Of a stretch of 64,000 bases of DNA, positions 1 to 13,614 are shown in pieces. A program made the position numbers and the translations under genes. Positions within the stretch are counted from its first letter, which is position 1. The number at the start of each line of letters is the position of its first letter. Origin of the DNA: Zoroaster sp. YZ-2022 (taxonomy: Eukaryota; Echinodermata; Asteroidea; Forcipulatida; Zoroasteridae); the NCBI GenBank assembly GCA_029582265.1, contig CM055816.1, forward strand, positions 27,200,366-27,264,365, read 5' to 3'. Under the pieces are notes generated by a model, which had not been told where the DNA came from, searched no databases, and worked only from the letters and a program-made list of their open reading frames with translations.

Positions 1-3000
1 TCCCTTTAAATATCCACGATGTGTGGATATTTGTCCATGAGCCAGCTAATTTTTCGGTAACATCTGGAGGGACTAATTCATATGTTTTCTTGTTACGAAA
101 ATATACGAAAATTCCAAACAAATATGATAGACTTTTGCTGTAAAAATTAAATGCTAAGCCTCGTCCAATAAAACACTGTTACGACTGTTTGAAGATTGCT
201 GCCAGACGTAGCCTCAAAAGATCCAAAGCTAAACAGCAACATAAAACAACCGTTGTACATGTTTTGTCAATACAATACACCAACGAAATCCGAATTGCCG
301 CAGAAAATACATCTTTGGGAAGCAAACTCCAAAGTTTCACCTCTCTTCCAAAAATATTTGTTTTGATTTTGTGTTTTGGAACTTAAAGCTAATATTTAGG
401 GTCAGTTTTCTTTGAGTTTATCGCATTACATTGACATCTAAACTCAGTGGCGTACCGGGGGCACGGGGCAAACGGGGGATGGGGCCACGTGCCTTCCCCC
501 CAGCCGTGGTCTGTTCCCCCAGGTGCCCCCATTCAAAAGTTTGAAAATAGACACTCGTCACACATTTTAAAAAGTCGTTAAATTACATATTATGATGATT
601 ATAAACTGCCCCTGGACCCCGCCCCCTTCCCGATCCGCCAATGGTTCGAGACGCAATTGCAATCGCGTGTTGAATTTCAATAACATTAATTTACTGAATT
701 TCAATAACAATCAATTACTAAATTAAACGTCAAGGCCTTTGGACTTGAACTGGCTCATTAAGTGGAAACACCCGCAGTCGGCTTGTAAATAATATATGAG
801 AGGTTTCAGCTCTTACTGAGAACAGACTAGTGAATTTTAAGCGGTTTTTGTTCGGTATTGTTGTCCTTGTAACGGTAATTATCTCAAACAAAATGACAAT
901 AAAACTACCGAATATTACATCAATCATTTGTCAACGAGAGATATGAAATCAATAAATTCGAAGCCTTGATGACAGGACAATTTAGTGTTTCATTACGTTT
1001 TTCCGCACGCTGTCGGCTCGTATCATATGAGAGGTTTCAGCTCTTACTGAGAACAAACTATTGAATTTTAAGCGGTTTTTGTTCGGTATTGTTGTGCTTG
1101 TAACGGTTATTATCTCACACAAAATGACAATAAAACTACCGAATATTAATATAAATCATTTGTCACCGATAGATATGATATTAATAATTTTGAGTTTTGT
1201 TTACTTGGCAGACTATAATATTATCTTTAACAGTCCAAACAGTACATCCCAGTGGGCACACGACGTCTTTAAGACGTCTTTTGGACTTAAATTACTGACG
1301 TCTTATAAATGTCTTATTTTGGTCGTAGGCCTATATGCAAAATAAAACGACGTCTTTTTTCTGATCTGACGACTGAAAGACGTCTTTTAGTCGTCGGCAC
1401 TGTAAACAAATTCCTGGTACCCTAGCTGCCAGGTAGAGCACCATACATTTTACGGTGGAAGTTTTACAAATTGTGCCGTACATTTAACGGGATTTTTGTA
1501 TGGATGGAACGCTGCATCTGCTATGGGATGGATCTGCAGATGCTGGAATGAATCAATGCACCTGCTTATTGTACACAATGTCTTTCACTTACCTACACGT
1601 CACCTGTATCCTTTATATATACTGTCTTTTCGAAACTCTTTTTAGTCATGGTGGCATGCAATTATAATCTATATTTCAATATTAAAAATGTTGAATGTAC
1701 TTTTTACATAAACGTGGAAGAGAACATCAAAATCGTACTTTTTTAATCATAAAATTAACACTAAATAAATTATTTGAAAATGACCTTAAATCACACATTT
1801 TGACATATTTAAACATTGGAAATGATTTGCGCGCAAAGCTATGTCAAAGTAAGGTCAGATCATTTACATACCTTTTATAAGCAGGGATGGATCCAGGGTA
1901 GCTGAAATGAAAATGAGACATCGTACAGCAAAAAAGGGTGAAACTGCCTAAAAGAGGTCCACATATATAAAGTATAGGGTACATTTATTGCAAGGTGATG
2001 AATGGGGTCCTCTTTGCCTGCCTCCTTTATCCGCTAATCTTCCCCCTGGTTCACCTGATCTGCCAATGATACTTAGTATTAGTTTTCATGAAGCCATAAG
2101 CAAATGCATTTGTGCCTTTACGTGGTGTCTGATGAGGGGGTAAGGTTTAAAAGTGGCGATGATTTCTAGAGACGACGAGAGGGATGGTATAAGTAGGACC
2201 CCTAGCTAACCTAGTACCCCTACACGACTCTGGACCTCTCCCGACTCCCCCGGAACCCCTAGATGCCCAGACTGACATTCCCAATTGATGTATGTAGGAT
2301 TTTTAATTTGTTAATTTTTTCGTTGTTATTCTGTCTACGTACACAAATGTACTGCCCACTTTTTCTTTATAGGATTAGAATAAATCGTTAAGTGTTATAC
2401 TTGCACGTGATGTATGTTTTGTAAAAGAATAGAAATATACCAATGGCTACCATGTCAGCGATACAATCCTTTTGAAATCATGGAAAACAGTTCAGTCTTT
2501 GTAATAACACATTGAATTATTATTGCCTTGGAGTCACAAGTTGAAAACAAATGTGTGTGCTTTCAATACGCGCGCGTATGACACATATAAGTTTTGAAAA
2601 GGATAAATCCATCTATCTTCTTCATAAGTTATATAATTATATGCATTTGTGTATGTAGGCAGTGATTAAAGAAATTTCGAGAAATTTAAGAAGAACATTT
2701 TCAAAGTTTTATATTTGAGTAGTTGCTTAGTTGTTAGTTGCAATTTCTTTTTCTTTCATTGAAAATGGCTAAATTGTTGTTATACCGTATTATAACATCG
2801 TAGCAATGAGGCAGGTGTTGCGGGATTCAATGTTAAAAATAAACATGACAAGATTATTATATCCAATGGACAATTCACCACATCACAGGGTTAAGAGATG
2901 AATGTTGTGCTAGCTGAAAATAAGAAGACAACATCTGCAAACTATTGCGAAATGTCAACCTGTCAGTTCCGGTCCATTGCAAACTCTTACTGGTATGGAT

Positions 3001-3480
3001 AACAACAAGATTCAATTTACGCTATTAAAAGGGAAAGCAGTTAGACTAATTAATGGCTTACTATTAATGTTTCCCCTGCGGATGGATTGTAAATAATATA
3101 TTATGAGATTTTACGCTCTTATAAATTCACTGCGATCACGATCAATAAAAAAAAATTAATAAATAAAATTAAAAAAACATGTGATATTGATAAAAACGAT
3201 TAACTTTACTCACATGTTTAAAGCTACAATTATTACTAACAACAATCCAATGTAAAGTGAATAAAACAATAATTTCAACAATAATAACATTTGTCCTGTA
3301 GGCCCTACTCCATTTTAAATTTAAACATGGGTTTGATATTAATTGAAAAAAATGTGACAGAATTACATGAGATGAAACACGTGCACGTGTAAACATGTTA
3401 AAACCTACCAATTGAAAAGCAAGAAATATTTTTATGTCTAAAAAAATATGGTTTTGTGTTATAAATTATATACAATATGC
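1..3480. repeat. Composite repeat unit, copy A
   Basis: This copy of a several-kilobase repeat recurs in whole or part at 8,331-11,930, 34,620-36,560, 39,250-41,716, 41,717-44,360, 45,114-47,684 and 47,685-51,880. It has no gene. Landmarks shared between copies include an internal direct repeat (about 760-960 and 1,020-1,200, both with GAGAGGTTTCAGCTCTTACT), the palindrome ATACGCGCGCGTAT at 2,566-2,579 and a double E-box CACGTGCACGTG at 3,378-3,389. A variable A/T-rich junction lies near 3,145-3,180. A minus-strand reading frame of about 80 residues near 3,169-3,411 is kept in most copies, but I do not regard it as a proven gene. The family could be a long non-autonomous transposon or a low-copy satellite; no terminal repeats could be defined. 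Confidence 0.85.
1246..1868. repeat. Insertion rich in GACGTC motifs (copy A)
   Basis: Copies at 34.9, 39.26 and 45.12 kb pass almost directly from CAGTCCAAACAGTAC to TTTTATAAGCAG. Copies A and B carry about 600 bp between these points. The insert opens with CCCAGTGGGCAC and has several GACGTC palindromes, plus an inverted repeat near 1,367-1,400 (GACGACTGAAAGACGTC, then TTTTAGTCGTC). It is probably a MITE that predates the A/B duplication. Exact ends and a target duplication are not resolved. Confidence 0.55.
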
Positions 3481-3785
3481 CCATAAATAGCCTCAGATTG
3501 CACCAGAGAGCATCTAGAACCTAAACAAAAAAATTAGGGGGTGGGAATATGCAACGAGTGACACGGCAGCTTTAGAGTTGTATGCCTTAATCTCGTACTT
3601 AGTTATTACATTATCAACCATTCAAAGACTTAATATCTCTTTAATTCGAAATATATGTGAATATGTACACAATCCTCTCTAGACACAAGTCGGTATCCAT
3701 ATCGACATTTCTTATCTTCAGTCTAAACTGTTTCCGATAGTGACACCATGTGAAACTCTCAATTGACTTGTAACGGTCCTGGAGG

Positions 3786-3975
3786 GGGTATCGATGGAGA
3801 GGGTGTTAATGGAGGGGGGTGTCGATGGAGGGGGTGTCGATAGAGGGGTGTCATTGGAGGGGATGTCGATGGAGAGGGTGTCAATGGAGAGGGTGTCAAT
3901 GGAGAGGGTGTCGATGGATAGGGTGTTATTGGAGAAGGGTGTCAGTGGAGAGGGTGTCAATGGAGAGGATGGGAG
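3786..3975. repeat. 15-bp minisatellite GGTGTCGATGGAGRG
   Basis: Tandem imperfect 15-bp units fill this stretch. The same minisatellite occurs at 12,222-12,420 and 52,446-52,740 with different copy numbers. Because 15 is a multiple of three, all frames stay open, which explains the short SIDTL-like repeat reading frames here; they are not genes. Confidence 0.9.
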
Positions 3976-4135
3976 TGTAAAAATTATTGTGTATCGCCTT
4001 TTCTCTTCCTTTTAACGCCCCCAAGCCACGGCCATCATTAGTGGTATCAATGGAGAGGGATGTAAAGTGTTTGAAGTTTGCCTTCCAACCCTTAGCCACC
4101 CTGGCTATCTGCCTGTTTCAGGATGGTTACCACAA

Positions 4136-4700
4136 ATTGCTCAATCGACATTCATACAAAATATCCAATCAGAGTGATTATTACACATCACATGTGATTG
4201 ACAATCAGCAAGAGGGGGAGGGGTCAAACTGACCAATTGACATTCATACACGTCATGCGATCAGAGTCATTACATAAAATCACATGTGATTGGCAATCGG
4301 CAAAGAGGGGGAGGGGTTTATCACAAATTGACCAATTGACATTCATACACTACATCCAATCAGAGTGATTATTACACATCACATGTGATTGACAATCAGC
4401 AAGAGGGGGAGGGGTCAAACTGACCAATTGACATTCATGCACGACATGCGATCAGAGTCATTACATAAAATCACGTGGTTGGCAATCGGCAAAGAGGGGG
4501 AGGGGTTTATCACAAATTGACCAACTGACATTCATACACTACGTGCGATCGGAGTCATTACATAAAATCACATGTGATTGGCAATCGGCAAAGAGGGGGA
4601 GGGGTTTATCACAAATTGACCAATTGACATTCATACACTACATCCAATCAGAGTGATTATTACACACACATGATTGCAATCGTTTACAATAGGCCCATCG
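4136..4700. repeat. 92-99-bp tandem array (first copy)
   Basis: About six units, each with CAATTGACATTCATACAC, ATCAGAGT, TCACATGTGATTG and an AGAGGGGGAGGGG tract. Measured spacings between GTGATTG motifs are 92 and 99 bp. Homologous arrays lie at 12,490-13,235 and 52,905-53,168. Short open frames through the array are repeat artefacts. Confidence 0.9.
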
Positions 4701-4739
4701 CATGAAATATGCTAATTACATTCACGCATGCGCCCTAGC

Positions 4740-5271
4740 ACCACTGGTTGTGAAACTCAAAAGCGGGAACGTTCACTGAATTTAGCGTGCGCTAAATTGT
4801 AGCCGCAACCGTCTTTTCTTAGGATGGCAATGGACTTTTCATACCTGTTCAAAATGAAATGTTTTGATATGTGAATATTAATCCTTTTTGCTAGCTTTGA
4901 TTGCTATTAGTCTAATTTGCTAAAAATACGTTTGTCTGAAACCAATTTCTGCAGTGTTTGTGACGTCATTGATGACCTGTGCTATTAATGAATGTCCAAT
5001 TGCCATCTTACAACAACAGAATGTGTTGAGCTGGACACACAAGGCTACAATGAAAGCAATAGACACAGTATCATATCCCTTGTGACTTTTATTGGTTCAA
5101 CATTGTCAATCATTGTTCATTTACCATGACAAGAGTCAATCAACAATCCATGTTATCAATACCCATCAAGAAATCATCCAATGTTAATAACATAAGCAAA
5201 TACCTTTCCATAATAACCTTGTATTTAAAAAGGGAAACATTCTGTAGTTCCTCTTTAGGAGATTAGATTTA
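4740..5271. other. Gene-free paralogous segment
   Basis: This stretch matches 53,330-53,800 closely and 13,640-13,900 in part. No gene, RNA or transposon end was recognised in it. Confidence 0.7.
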
Positions 5272-5352
5272 CAGGGTAGACCAACACCAGACAAATAATG
5301 CAGTCATAACAGTGTGATATCGGTGTGATATTCCCCTTTAGTAGACTTAGAT

Positions 5353-5868
<516 letters not shown>

Positions 5869-5871
5869 ATA

Positions 5872-6765
5872 CAGGGTAGACCAACACCAGACAAATAATG
5901 CAGTCATAACAGTATGATATCGGGGTGATATTCCCCTTTAGGAGACTAGATTTACAGGGTAGACCAACACCAGACAAATAATGCAGTCATAACAGTGTGA
6001 TATCGGTGTGATATTCCCCTTTAGTAGACTAGATTTACAGGGTAGACCAACACCAGACAAATAATGCAGTCATAACAGTGTGATATCGGTGTGATATTCC
6101 CCTTTAGTAGACTAGATTTACAGGGTAGACCAACACCAGACAAATAATGCAGTCCTAACAGTGTGATATCGGTGTGATATTCCCCTTTAGTAGACTAGAT
6201 TTACAGGGTAGACCAACACCAGACAAAATGCAGTCATAACAGTGTGATATCGGTGTGATATTCCCCTTTAGTAGACTAGATTTACAGGGTAGACCAACAC
6301 CAGACAAATAATGCAGTCATAACAGTGTGATATCGGTGTGATATTCCACTTTTAGTAGACTAGATTTACAGGGTAGACCAACACCAGACAAAATGCAGTC
6401 ATAACAGTGTGATATCGGTGTGATATTCCCCTTTAGTAGACTAAATTTACAGGGTAGACCAACACCAGACAAATAATGCAGTCATAACAGTGTGATATCA
6501 GTGTGATATTCCCCTTTAGTAGACTTAGATTTACATGGTAGACCAACACCAGACAAATAATGCAGTCATAACAGTATGATATCGGTGTGATATTCCCCTT
6601 TAGTAGACTAGATTTACAGGGTAGTAACACCAGACAAATAATGCAGTCATATTAAACAGTATAATATCGGTGCGATATTCCCCTTTAGTAGACTAGATTT
6701 ACAGGGTAGACCAACACCAGACAAGTCATGCAGTCATAACAGTGTGATATCGGTGTAATATTTCC
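5872..6765. repeat. 83-bp tandem array, 11 units
   Basis: Units start with CAGGGTAGACCAACACC at 5,872, 5,955, 6,038, 6,121, 6,204, 6,285, 6,369, 6,450, 6,534, 6,617 and 6,702, so the period is 81-85 and mostly 83. One more unit lies at 5,272 on the far side of the SINE. The paralogous site near 53,785-53,865 has a single unit, so the expansion is specific to this copy. Confidence 0.95.
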
Positions 6766-8330
6766 AAGACTCTTACAAATATTTAATCATTTTTTAGGAC
6801 TCTGCATGATGGTACTATAACAGGGCTAACAAGGTTGATGTCAACTATACTATCCTGATTGAGATATATACTTATTCTGATTGAAACCCTATACAATGTT
6901 TTCCCAATCAGGATACAATAAGGGACCAATTGAGAAACCCTTGGATGACAGCTAGGCCTGCTAAAATAGGGCTGCCACGCCTTACCTTGGTGGGCTATCC
7001 TGGTGGGGTCCAGTAATATCTTCATTGGGAGAACAGGATCCTAATCAGGGTAGTATAGTTACCGATGACCATATGAACATTAGTCAAAGGCTTCCTGAGG
7101 TGCAGTACTATCCCGATTGGGAGATTAGGGTCCTAATCAGGGTACAAGTATCTCCCAATTGGGGTAGTACGGTTGGCGATAACCCCCTAGACTTAATGTG
7201 ATTACAGGGTAGCATGTTTCTGACCTTTGACCTTTGACTTCCATAATCAACAATGTTGTAACACAACATTATATAATGGCAATGAAATATGTGAAATTTA
7301 AATCCCAATCAATGCCTTATAAGCTTATTTGTTTTATAATTCAACCAGTATACAGTGGCCAGGCTAAGAACATGTGGCCTCATGGGCAGGTTTTCATAGG
7401 ATTTGGCATTTTGAGGATGCCATAGACTGGCCAGACTGAGCAGGTGGCATGTTTACCATGTGTCCACTATAAGAGGTTTAACTGTATGGTAATAAGCAGC
7501 TAATATTTTGCTTACTCAATGGTTTTACATTTGTAATTTCATAGCACTACTGACTGTAAAGTAAACGAAAAAGGTACACTAACTTTGCCTGATGATTGTT
7601 GCTAGCAAGTGAGTGATCCAATACACGTACACAGTGAAGGTATGAAGGTGCACACACACAGTGCCTAAATTTCCTGTTAACTGATGAAATATGCTTATGT
7701 CTAGTAGATGATTTCTGCTTTTGTTAGCATAAAATATCTACTTACCAGTAAGTAGCGCTATGAAATTGGCCTCCACAAATTACTGTGCTTGGAATAGTTA
7801 TTTGGTTATTGCTATGTTTTCATTTATCTCATATTTCCTGGGCTCTTTTCATTCAATTCTTTTTTCCAAACCATTTCACACCAAATACAACTCTTCCATG
7901 AAACACAAGTTATAATTAAACAGCATTGAATCAAATTTTAGTTCCCTTAGATGCACCCCTCTCCAACCCCTTTCCTCTCCAACCCCTTTCCTCTCCAACC
8001 CCTTCCTCCCATCCCTTCCTCCCACCCCACCCCCCGACCGGAAAAAAAAATTTAAATCTCAAAAAATAATAATAAAAAGTACCTGAAAATTTCTTCCAAT
8101 AAGAAAAATAAGGTGACTTAAGCATACTGCTTCAGTATTTAATATAATAACAAAATCCTGACTTTAAGGATGGCACGCCTAAAGCATTTCTCTATCATAC
8201 CCATTCAAATCGGTAGAGAAATATGAAGAAAAACACAGAATGGACTAGTACTTGGGGCGTCGCCTCAGTCGCGTGCAAGGACACCGATTCCAAGCCCTGT
8301 TGAAATTCTGTTCAGATCGTGACGATATTG
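6766..8330. other. Gene-free paralogous segment
   Basis: It is collinear with 53,867-55,140; its last 200 bp also match 13,900-14,105. It contains spaced copies of CCTGATTGGGAGA/TCTCCCAATCAGG-type motifs (about 6,840-7,180) and a T/C-rich tract (7,965-8,040). No protein or RNA gene was recognised. Confidence 0.7.
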
Positions 8331-11300
8331 TCCCTTTAAATATCCACGATGTGTGGATATTTGTCTATGAGCCAGCTAATTTTTCGCTACCATCTGGAGG
8401 GACTAATTGATATGTTTTCTTGTTACGAAAATATACGAAAATTCCAAACAAATATGATAGACTTAGTGAAACGGTAGCTTAGTACTCGTTTTTAAGCAAT
8501 TTTTGCTGTAAAAAATTAAATGCTAAGCCTCGTCCAATAAAACACTGTTACGACTGTTTGACGATTGCTGCCAGACGTAGCCTCAAAAGATCCAAAGCTA
8601 AACAGCGACATAAAACAACCGTTGTACATGTTTTGTCAATAAAATACACCAACGAAATCAGAATTGCCGCAGAAAATATATCTTTGGGAAGCAAACTCCA
8701 AAGTTTCACCTCTCTTCAAAAAATATTTGTTTTGATTTTGTATTTTGGAACTTAAAGCTAATATTTAGGGTCAGTTTTCTTTGAGTTTATCGCATTACAT
8801 TGACATCTAAACTCAGTGGCGTACCGGGGGGCACGGGGGGAACGGGGCTGGGGCCACGTGCCTTCCCCCCAGCCGTGGTCTGTTCCCCCAGGTGCCCCCA
8901 TTGAAAAGTTTGAAAATAGACACTCGTCACGCATTTTAAAAAGTCGTTAAATTACATATTATGATGATTATAAACTGCCCCCCTTGACCCCGCCCCCTTC
9001 CCGATCCGCCAATGGTTCGAGACGCAATTGCAATCGCGTGTTGAATTTCAATAACATTAATTTACTGAATTTCAATAACAATCAATTACTAAATTAAACG
9101 TCAAGGCCTTTGGACTTGAACTGGCTCATTAAGTGGAAACACCCGCAGTCGGCTTGGAAATAATATATGAGAGGTTTCAGCTCTTACTGAGAACAGACTA
9201 GTGAATTTTAAGCGGTTTTTGTTCGGTATTGTTGTCCTTGTAACGGTAATTATCTCAAACAAAATGACAATAAAACTACCGAATATTACATCAATCATTT
9301 GTCAACGAGAGATATGAAATCAATAAATTCGAAGCCTTGATGACAGCACAACTTAGTGTTTCATTACGTTTTTCCGCACGCTGTCGGCTCGTATTATATG
9401 AGAGGTTTCAGCTCTTACTGAGAACAGACTATTGAATTTGAAGCGGTTTTTGTTCGGTATTGTTGTGCTTGTAACGGTTATTATCTCACACAAAATGACA
9501 ATAAAACTACCGAATATTAATATAAATCATTTGTCACCGATAGATATGAAATTAATAATTTTGAGTTTTTTTACTTGGCAGACTATAATATTATCTTTAA
9601 CAGTCCAAACAGTACATCCCTCTTTTAGACGTAAATTACTGACGTCTTATAAATGTCTTATTTTGGTCGTAGGCCTATATGCAAAACAAAACGACGTCTA
9701 TTCCCAACAACTAGACGACGTCTTTTTCTAACGATTAAACGACGTCTGTTTCTGACGACTAAAAGACGTCTTTTAGTCGTCGGCACTGTATACAAATTCC
9801 TGGTACCCTATAGCTGCCAGGTAGAGCACAGTAAATTTTACGGTGGAAGTTTTACAAATTGTGCCGTACATTTAGCGGGATTTTTGTATGGAAGGAACGC
9901 TACATTTGCTATGGGATGGATCTGCAGATGCTGGAATTAAACAATGCACCTGCTTATTGTACACAATGTCTTTCACTTACCTACACGTACACATGTATCC
10001 TTTATATATACTGTCTTTTCAAAACTCTTTTTAGTCATGGTGGCATGCAATTATAATCTATATTTCAATATTTAAAATTTTTAATGTACTTTTTTACATA
10101 AACATAGAAGAGAACATCAAAATCTTACCTTTTTAATCATAAAATTTACACTAAATAAATTATTTGAAAATGACCTTAAATCACACATTTTTACATATTT
10201 AAACATTGGAAATGATTCGCGCGCAAAGCTATGTCAAAGTAAGGTCAGATCATTTACATACCTTTTATAAGCAGGGATGGATCCAGGGTAGCTGAAATGA
10301 AAATGAGACATCGTACAGCAAAAAGGGGTGAAACTGCCTAAAAGAGGTCCACATATATAAAGTACAGGGTACATTTATTGCAAGGTGATGAATGGACACT
10401 TGTCCTCTTTGCCTGCCTCATTTATCCGCTAATCTTCCCCCTGGTTCACCTGATCTGCCAATGACACTTAGTATTAGTTTTCATGAAGCCATAAGCAAAT
10501 GCATTTGTGCCTTTACGTGGTGTCTGATGAGGGGGTAAGGTTTAAAAGTGGCGATGATTTCTAGAGACGACGAGAGGGATGGTATAAGTAGGACCCCTAG
10601 CTAAACTAGTACCCCTACACGACTCTGGATCTCTCCCGACTCCCCCGAAACTCCTAGATGCCCAGACTGACATTCCCAATTGATGTATGTAGGATTTTTA
10701 ATTTGTTTATTTTCTCGTTGTTATTCTGTCTACGTACACAAATGTACTGCCCACTTTTTCTTTATAGGATTAGAATAAATCGTTAAGTGTTATACTTGCA
10801 CGTGATGTATGTTTTGTAAAAGAATAGAAATATACCAATGGCTACCATGTCAGCGGTACAATCCTTTTGAAATCATGGAAAACAGTTCAGTCTTTGTAAT
10901 AACACATTGAATTATTTGGAGTCACAAGTTGAAAATAAAGTGTGCGTGCTTTCAATACACGCGCGTATTACGCATATAAGTTTGGAAAAGGATAAATCCA
11001 TCTATCTTCTTCATAAGTTATATAATTATATGCATTTGTGTACGTAGGCAGTGATTAATGAAATTTCGAGAAATTTAAGAAGAAAATGTTAAAGTTTTAT
11101 ATTTGATTAATTGCTTAGTTGTTAGTTGCTATTTCTTTTTCTTTCATTGAAAATGGCTAAATTGTTGTTATAACGTATTATAACATCGTAGCAATGAGGC
11201 AGGTGTTGCGGGATTCAAGGTTAAAAATAAACATGACAAGATTATTATGTCCAATGGACAATTCACCACATCACAGGGTTATAAGAGATGAATATGTTGT

Positions 11301-11930
11301 GCTAGCTGAAAATAAGAAGACAAAATCTGCGAACTATTGCGAAATGTCAACCTGTCAGTTCCGGTCCATTGCAAACTCTTACTGCTATGGATAACAACAA
11401 GATTCAATTTACGCTATTAAAAGGGAAAGCAGTTAGACTAATTAATGGCTTACTATTAATGTTTCCCCTGCGGATGGATTGTAAATAATATATTATGAGA
11501 TTTTACGGTCTTATAAATTCACTGCGATCACGATCAATATCACACACACAAAATAATAATTAAAAAAAAATTAAAATTAAAAATTAAAAAAAAAAACATA
11601 TTGATATTGTGATATTGATAAAAACGATTAACTTTACTCACATGTTTAAAGCTACAATTATTACTAACAACAATCCAATGTAAAGTGAATAAAACAATAA
11701 TTTCAACAATAATAACATTTGTCCTGTAGTCCCTACTCCATTTTAAATTAAAAAATGGATTTGATATTAGTTGAGAAAAATGTGACAGAATTACATGAGA
11801 TGAAACACGTGCACGTGTAAACATGTTAAAACCTACCAATTGAAAAGCAAGAAATATTTTTGTGTATAAAAAAATATGGTTTTGTGTTATAAGTTATATA
11901 CAATATGCCCCTAAATAGCCTCAGATTGCA
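8331..11930. repeat. Composite repeat unit, copy B
   Basis: A near-collinear copy of 1-3,480, starting at the same TCCCTTTAAATATCCACG. Small indels separate the two, for example an extra AGTGAAACGGTAGC stretch near 8,464 and a longer A-rich junction near 11,560-11,600. As in copy A, no functional gene is seen. Confidence 0.85.
9612..10258. repeat. Insertion rich in GACGTC motifs (copy B)
   Basis: Counterpart of 1,246-1,868. This copy has lost the CAGTGGGCACACG beginning but has more GACGTC sites (about seven between 9,640 and 9,780), some as AAAGACGTCTTTTAGTCG inverted repeats. Confidence 0.55.
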
Positions 11931-12221
11931 CCAGAGAGGATAGGGGAGTGGGAATATGCAACGACGGCAGCTTTAGAGTTGTATGCCTTAATCTCGTACT
12001 CAGTTATTACATTATCAACCATTCAAAGACTTAATGTCTCTTTAATTCGAAATATATGTGAATGTGATTTCCTTTATTTATGCTACAATCTCGTCTCAAA
12101 CAAGTACACAATCCTCTCTAGACACAAGTCGGTATCCATATCGACATTTCTTATCTTCAGTCTAAACTGTTTCCGATAGTGACACCATGTGAAACTCTCA
12201 ATTGACGTGTAACGGTCCTGG

Positions 12222-12420
12222 AGGGGGTATCGATGGAGAGGGTGTTAATGGTGGGGGGGGGGGGGGGGTGTCGATGGAGGGGGTGTCGATAGAGGGGTGT
12301 CATTGGAGGGGGTGTCGATGGAGAGGGTGTCAATGGAGAGGGTGTCGACGGAGGGGTCGATGGAGAGGTGTGTTTGGAGAAGGGTGTCAGTGGAGAGGAT
12401 ATCAATGGAGAAGGATGTAA
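12222..12420. repeat. 15-bp minisatellite (second copy)
   Basis: Homologue of 3,786-3,975, including a G run near 12,252-12,267. Unit composition is GGTGTCRATGGAGRG. Reading frames through it are repeat artefacts. Confidence 0.88.
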
Positions 12421-12489
12421 AGTGTTTGAAGTTTGCCTTCCAACCCTTAGCCACCCTGGCTATCTGCCCCTGTTCCAGGAAGGTTACCA

Positions 12490-13235
12490 CAAATTGCTCA
12501 ATCGACATTCATACAAAATATCCAATCAGAGTGATTATTACACATCACATGTGATTGACAATCAGCAAGAGGGGGAGGGGTCAAACTGACCAATTGACAT
12601 TCATACACGACATGCGATCAGAGTCATTACATAAAATCACATGTGATTGGCAATCGGCAAAGAGGGGGAGGTGTTTATCACAAATTGACCAATTGACATT
12701 CATACACTACGTGCGATCAGAGTCATTACATAAAATCACATATGATTGGCAATCGTCAAAGAGGGGGAGGGGTTTATCACAAATTGACCAATTGACATTC
12801 ATACACTACATCCAATCAGAGTGATTATTACACATCACATGTGATTGACAATCAGCAAGAGGGGGAGGGGTCAAACTGACCAATTGACATTCATACACGA
12901 CATGCGATCAGAGTCATTACATAAAATCACATGTGATTGGCAATCGGCAAAGAGGGGGAGGTGTTTATCACAAATTGACCAATTGACATTCATACACTAC
13001 GTGCGATCAGAGTCATTACATAAAATCACATATGATTGGCAATCGTCAAAGAGGGGGAGGGGTTTATCACAAATTGACCAACTGACATTCATACACTACG
13101 TGCGATCAGAGTCATTACATAAAATCACATGTGATTGGCAATCGGCAAAGAGGAGGGGTTTATCACAAATTTACCAATTGACATTCATACACTACATCCA
13201 ATCACATTGATTACACACATATGATTGGCAATCGT
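12490..13235. repeat. 92-99-bp tandem array (second copy)
   Basis: About eight units of the type described at 4,136. A higher-order repetition of three or four units is visible: about 12,530-12,710 is repeated almost exactly at 12,830-13,010. Continuous frames of 89 and 121 residues result from this regularity. Confidence 0.9.
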
Positions 13236-13237
<2 letters not shown>

Positions 13238-13274
<37 letters not shown>

Positions 13275-13614
13275 TCGGGCATTTTAAAGCGCTTTTAAAC
13301 AAGGTATCAAAGCGCTGTACATTATTACCCCTGCTCATCAGGCGCATAAATCATTCCAGAAACCATCTCAGCTCCCTGGGGAGTATACAGCTCAATTGCT
13401 GCCATTTCGGCGCATATGGGCTAATCAAACACAAGAACCAACTCTGCCCTCACAGGTACCCATTTACTCCTGGGTGGAGAGAAGCATTTATGGTAAAGTG
13501 TCTTGCTCAAGGACACAAGTACCACGGTCGCAGCCAGGATTCGAACCCACATTCTGACGACTCAGCCATCAGAACACAAATCCGATGCACTAAACCGCTC
13601 GACCATGGCACTCC
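13238..13614 (-). mobile_element. tRNA-derived SINE, second copy
   Basis: A minus-strand SINE with head GGAGTGCC at 13,614, a degraded A box (GGTCGAGCGG) and a B box GGTTCGAATCC near 13,540-13,550. The body is shared with 5,540-5,800 (GAGCTGTATACTCCCCAGGG). The 3' part is TACAGCGCTTTGATACC followed by a tail of about 12 ATT units (13,238-13,273). It sits at the end of the 92-99-bp array, where the first copy has none, so it is an independent insertion. Confidence 0.85.

Noticed and set aside
5872..6765. CRISPR-like regular array
   Set aside because: The repeats are contiguous 83-bp units without unique spacers, in a eukaryotic context.
12555..13210. Repetitive plus-strand frames with SKRGRG motifs
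   Set aside because: They translate the 92-99-bp array and are not maintained in the other two arrays.
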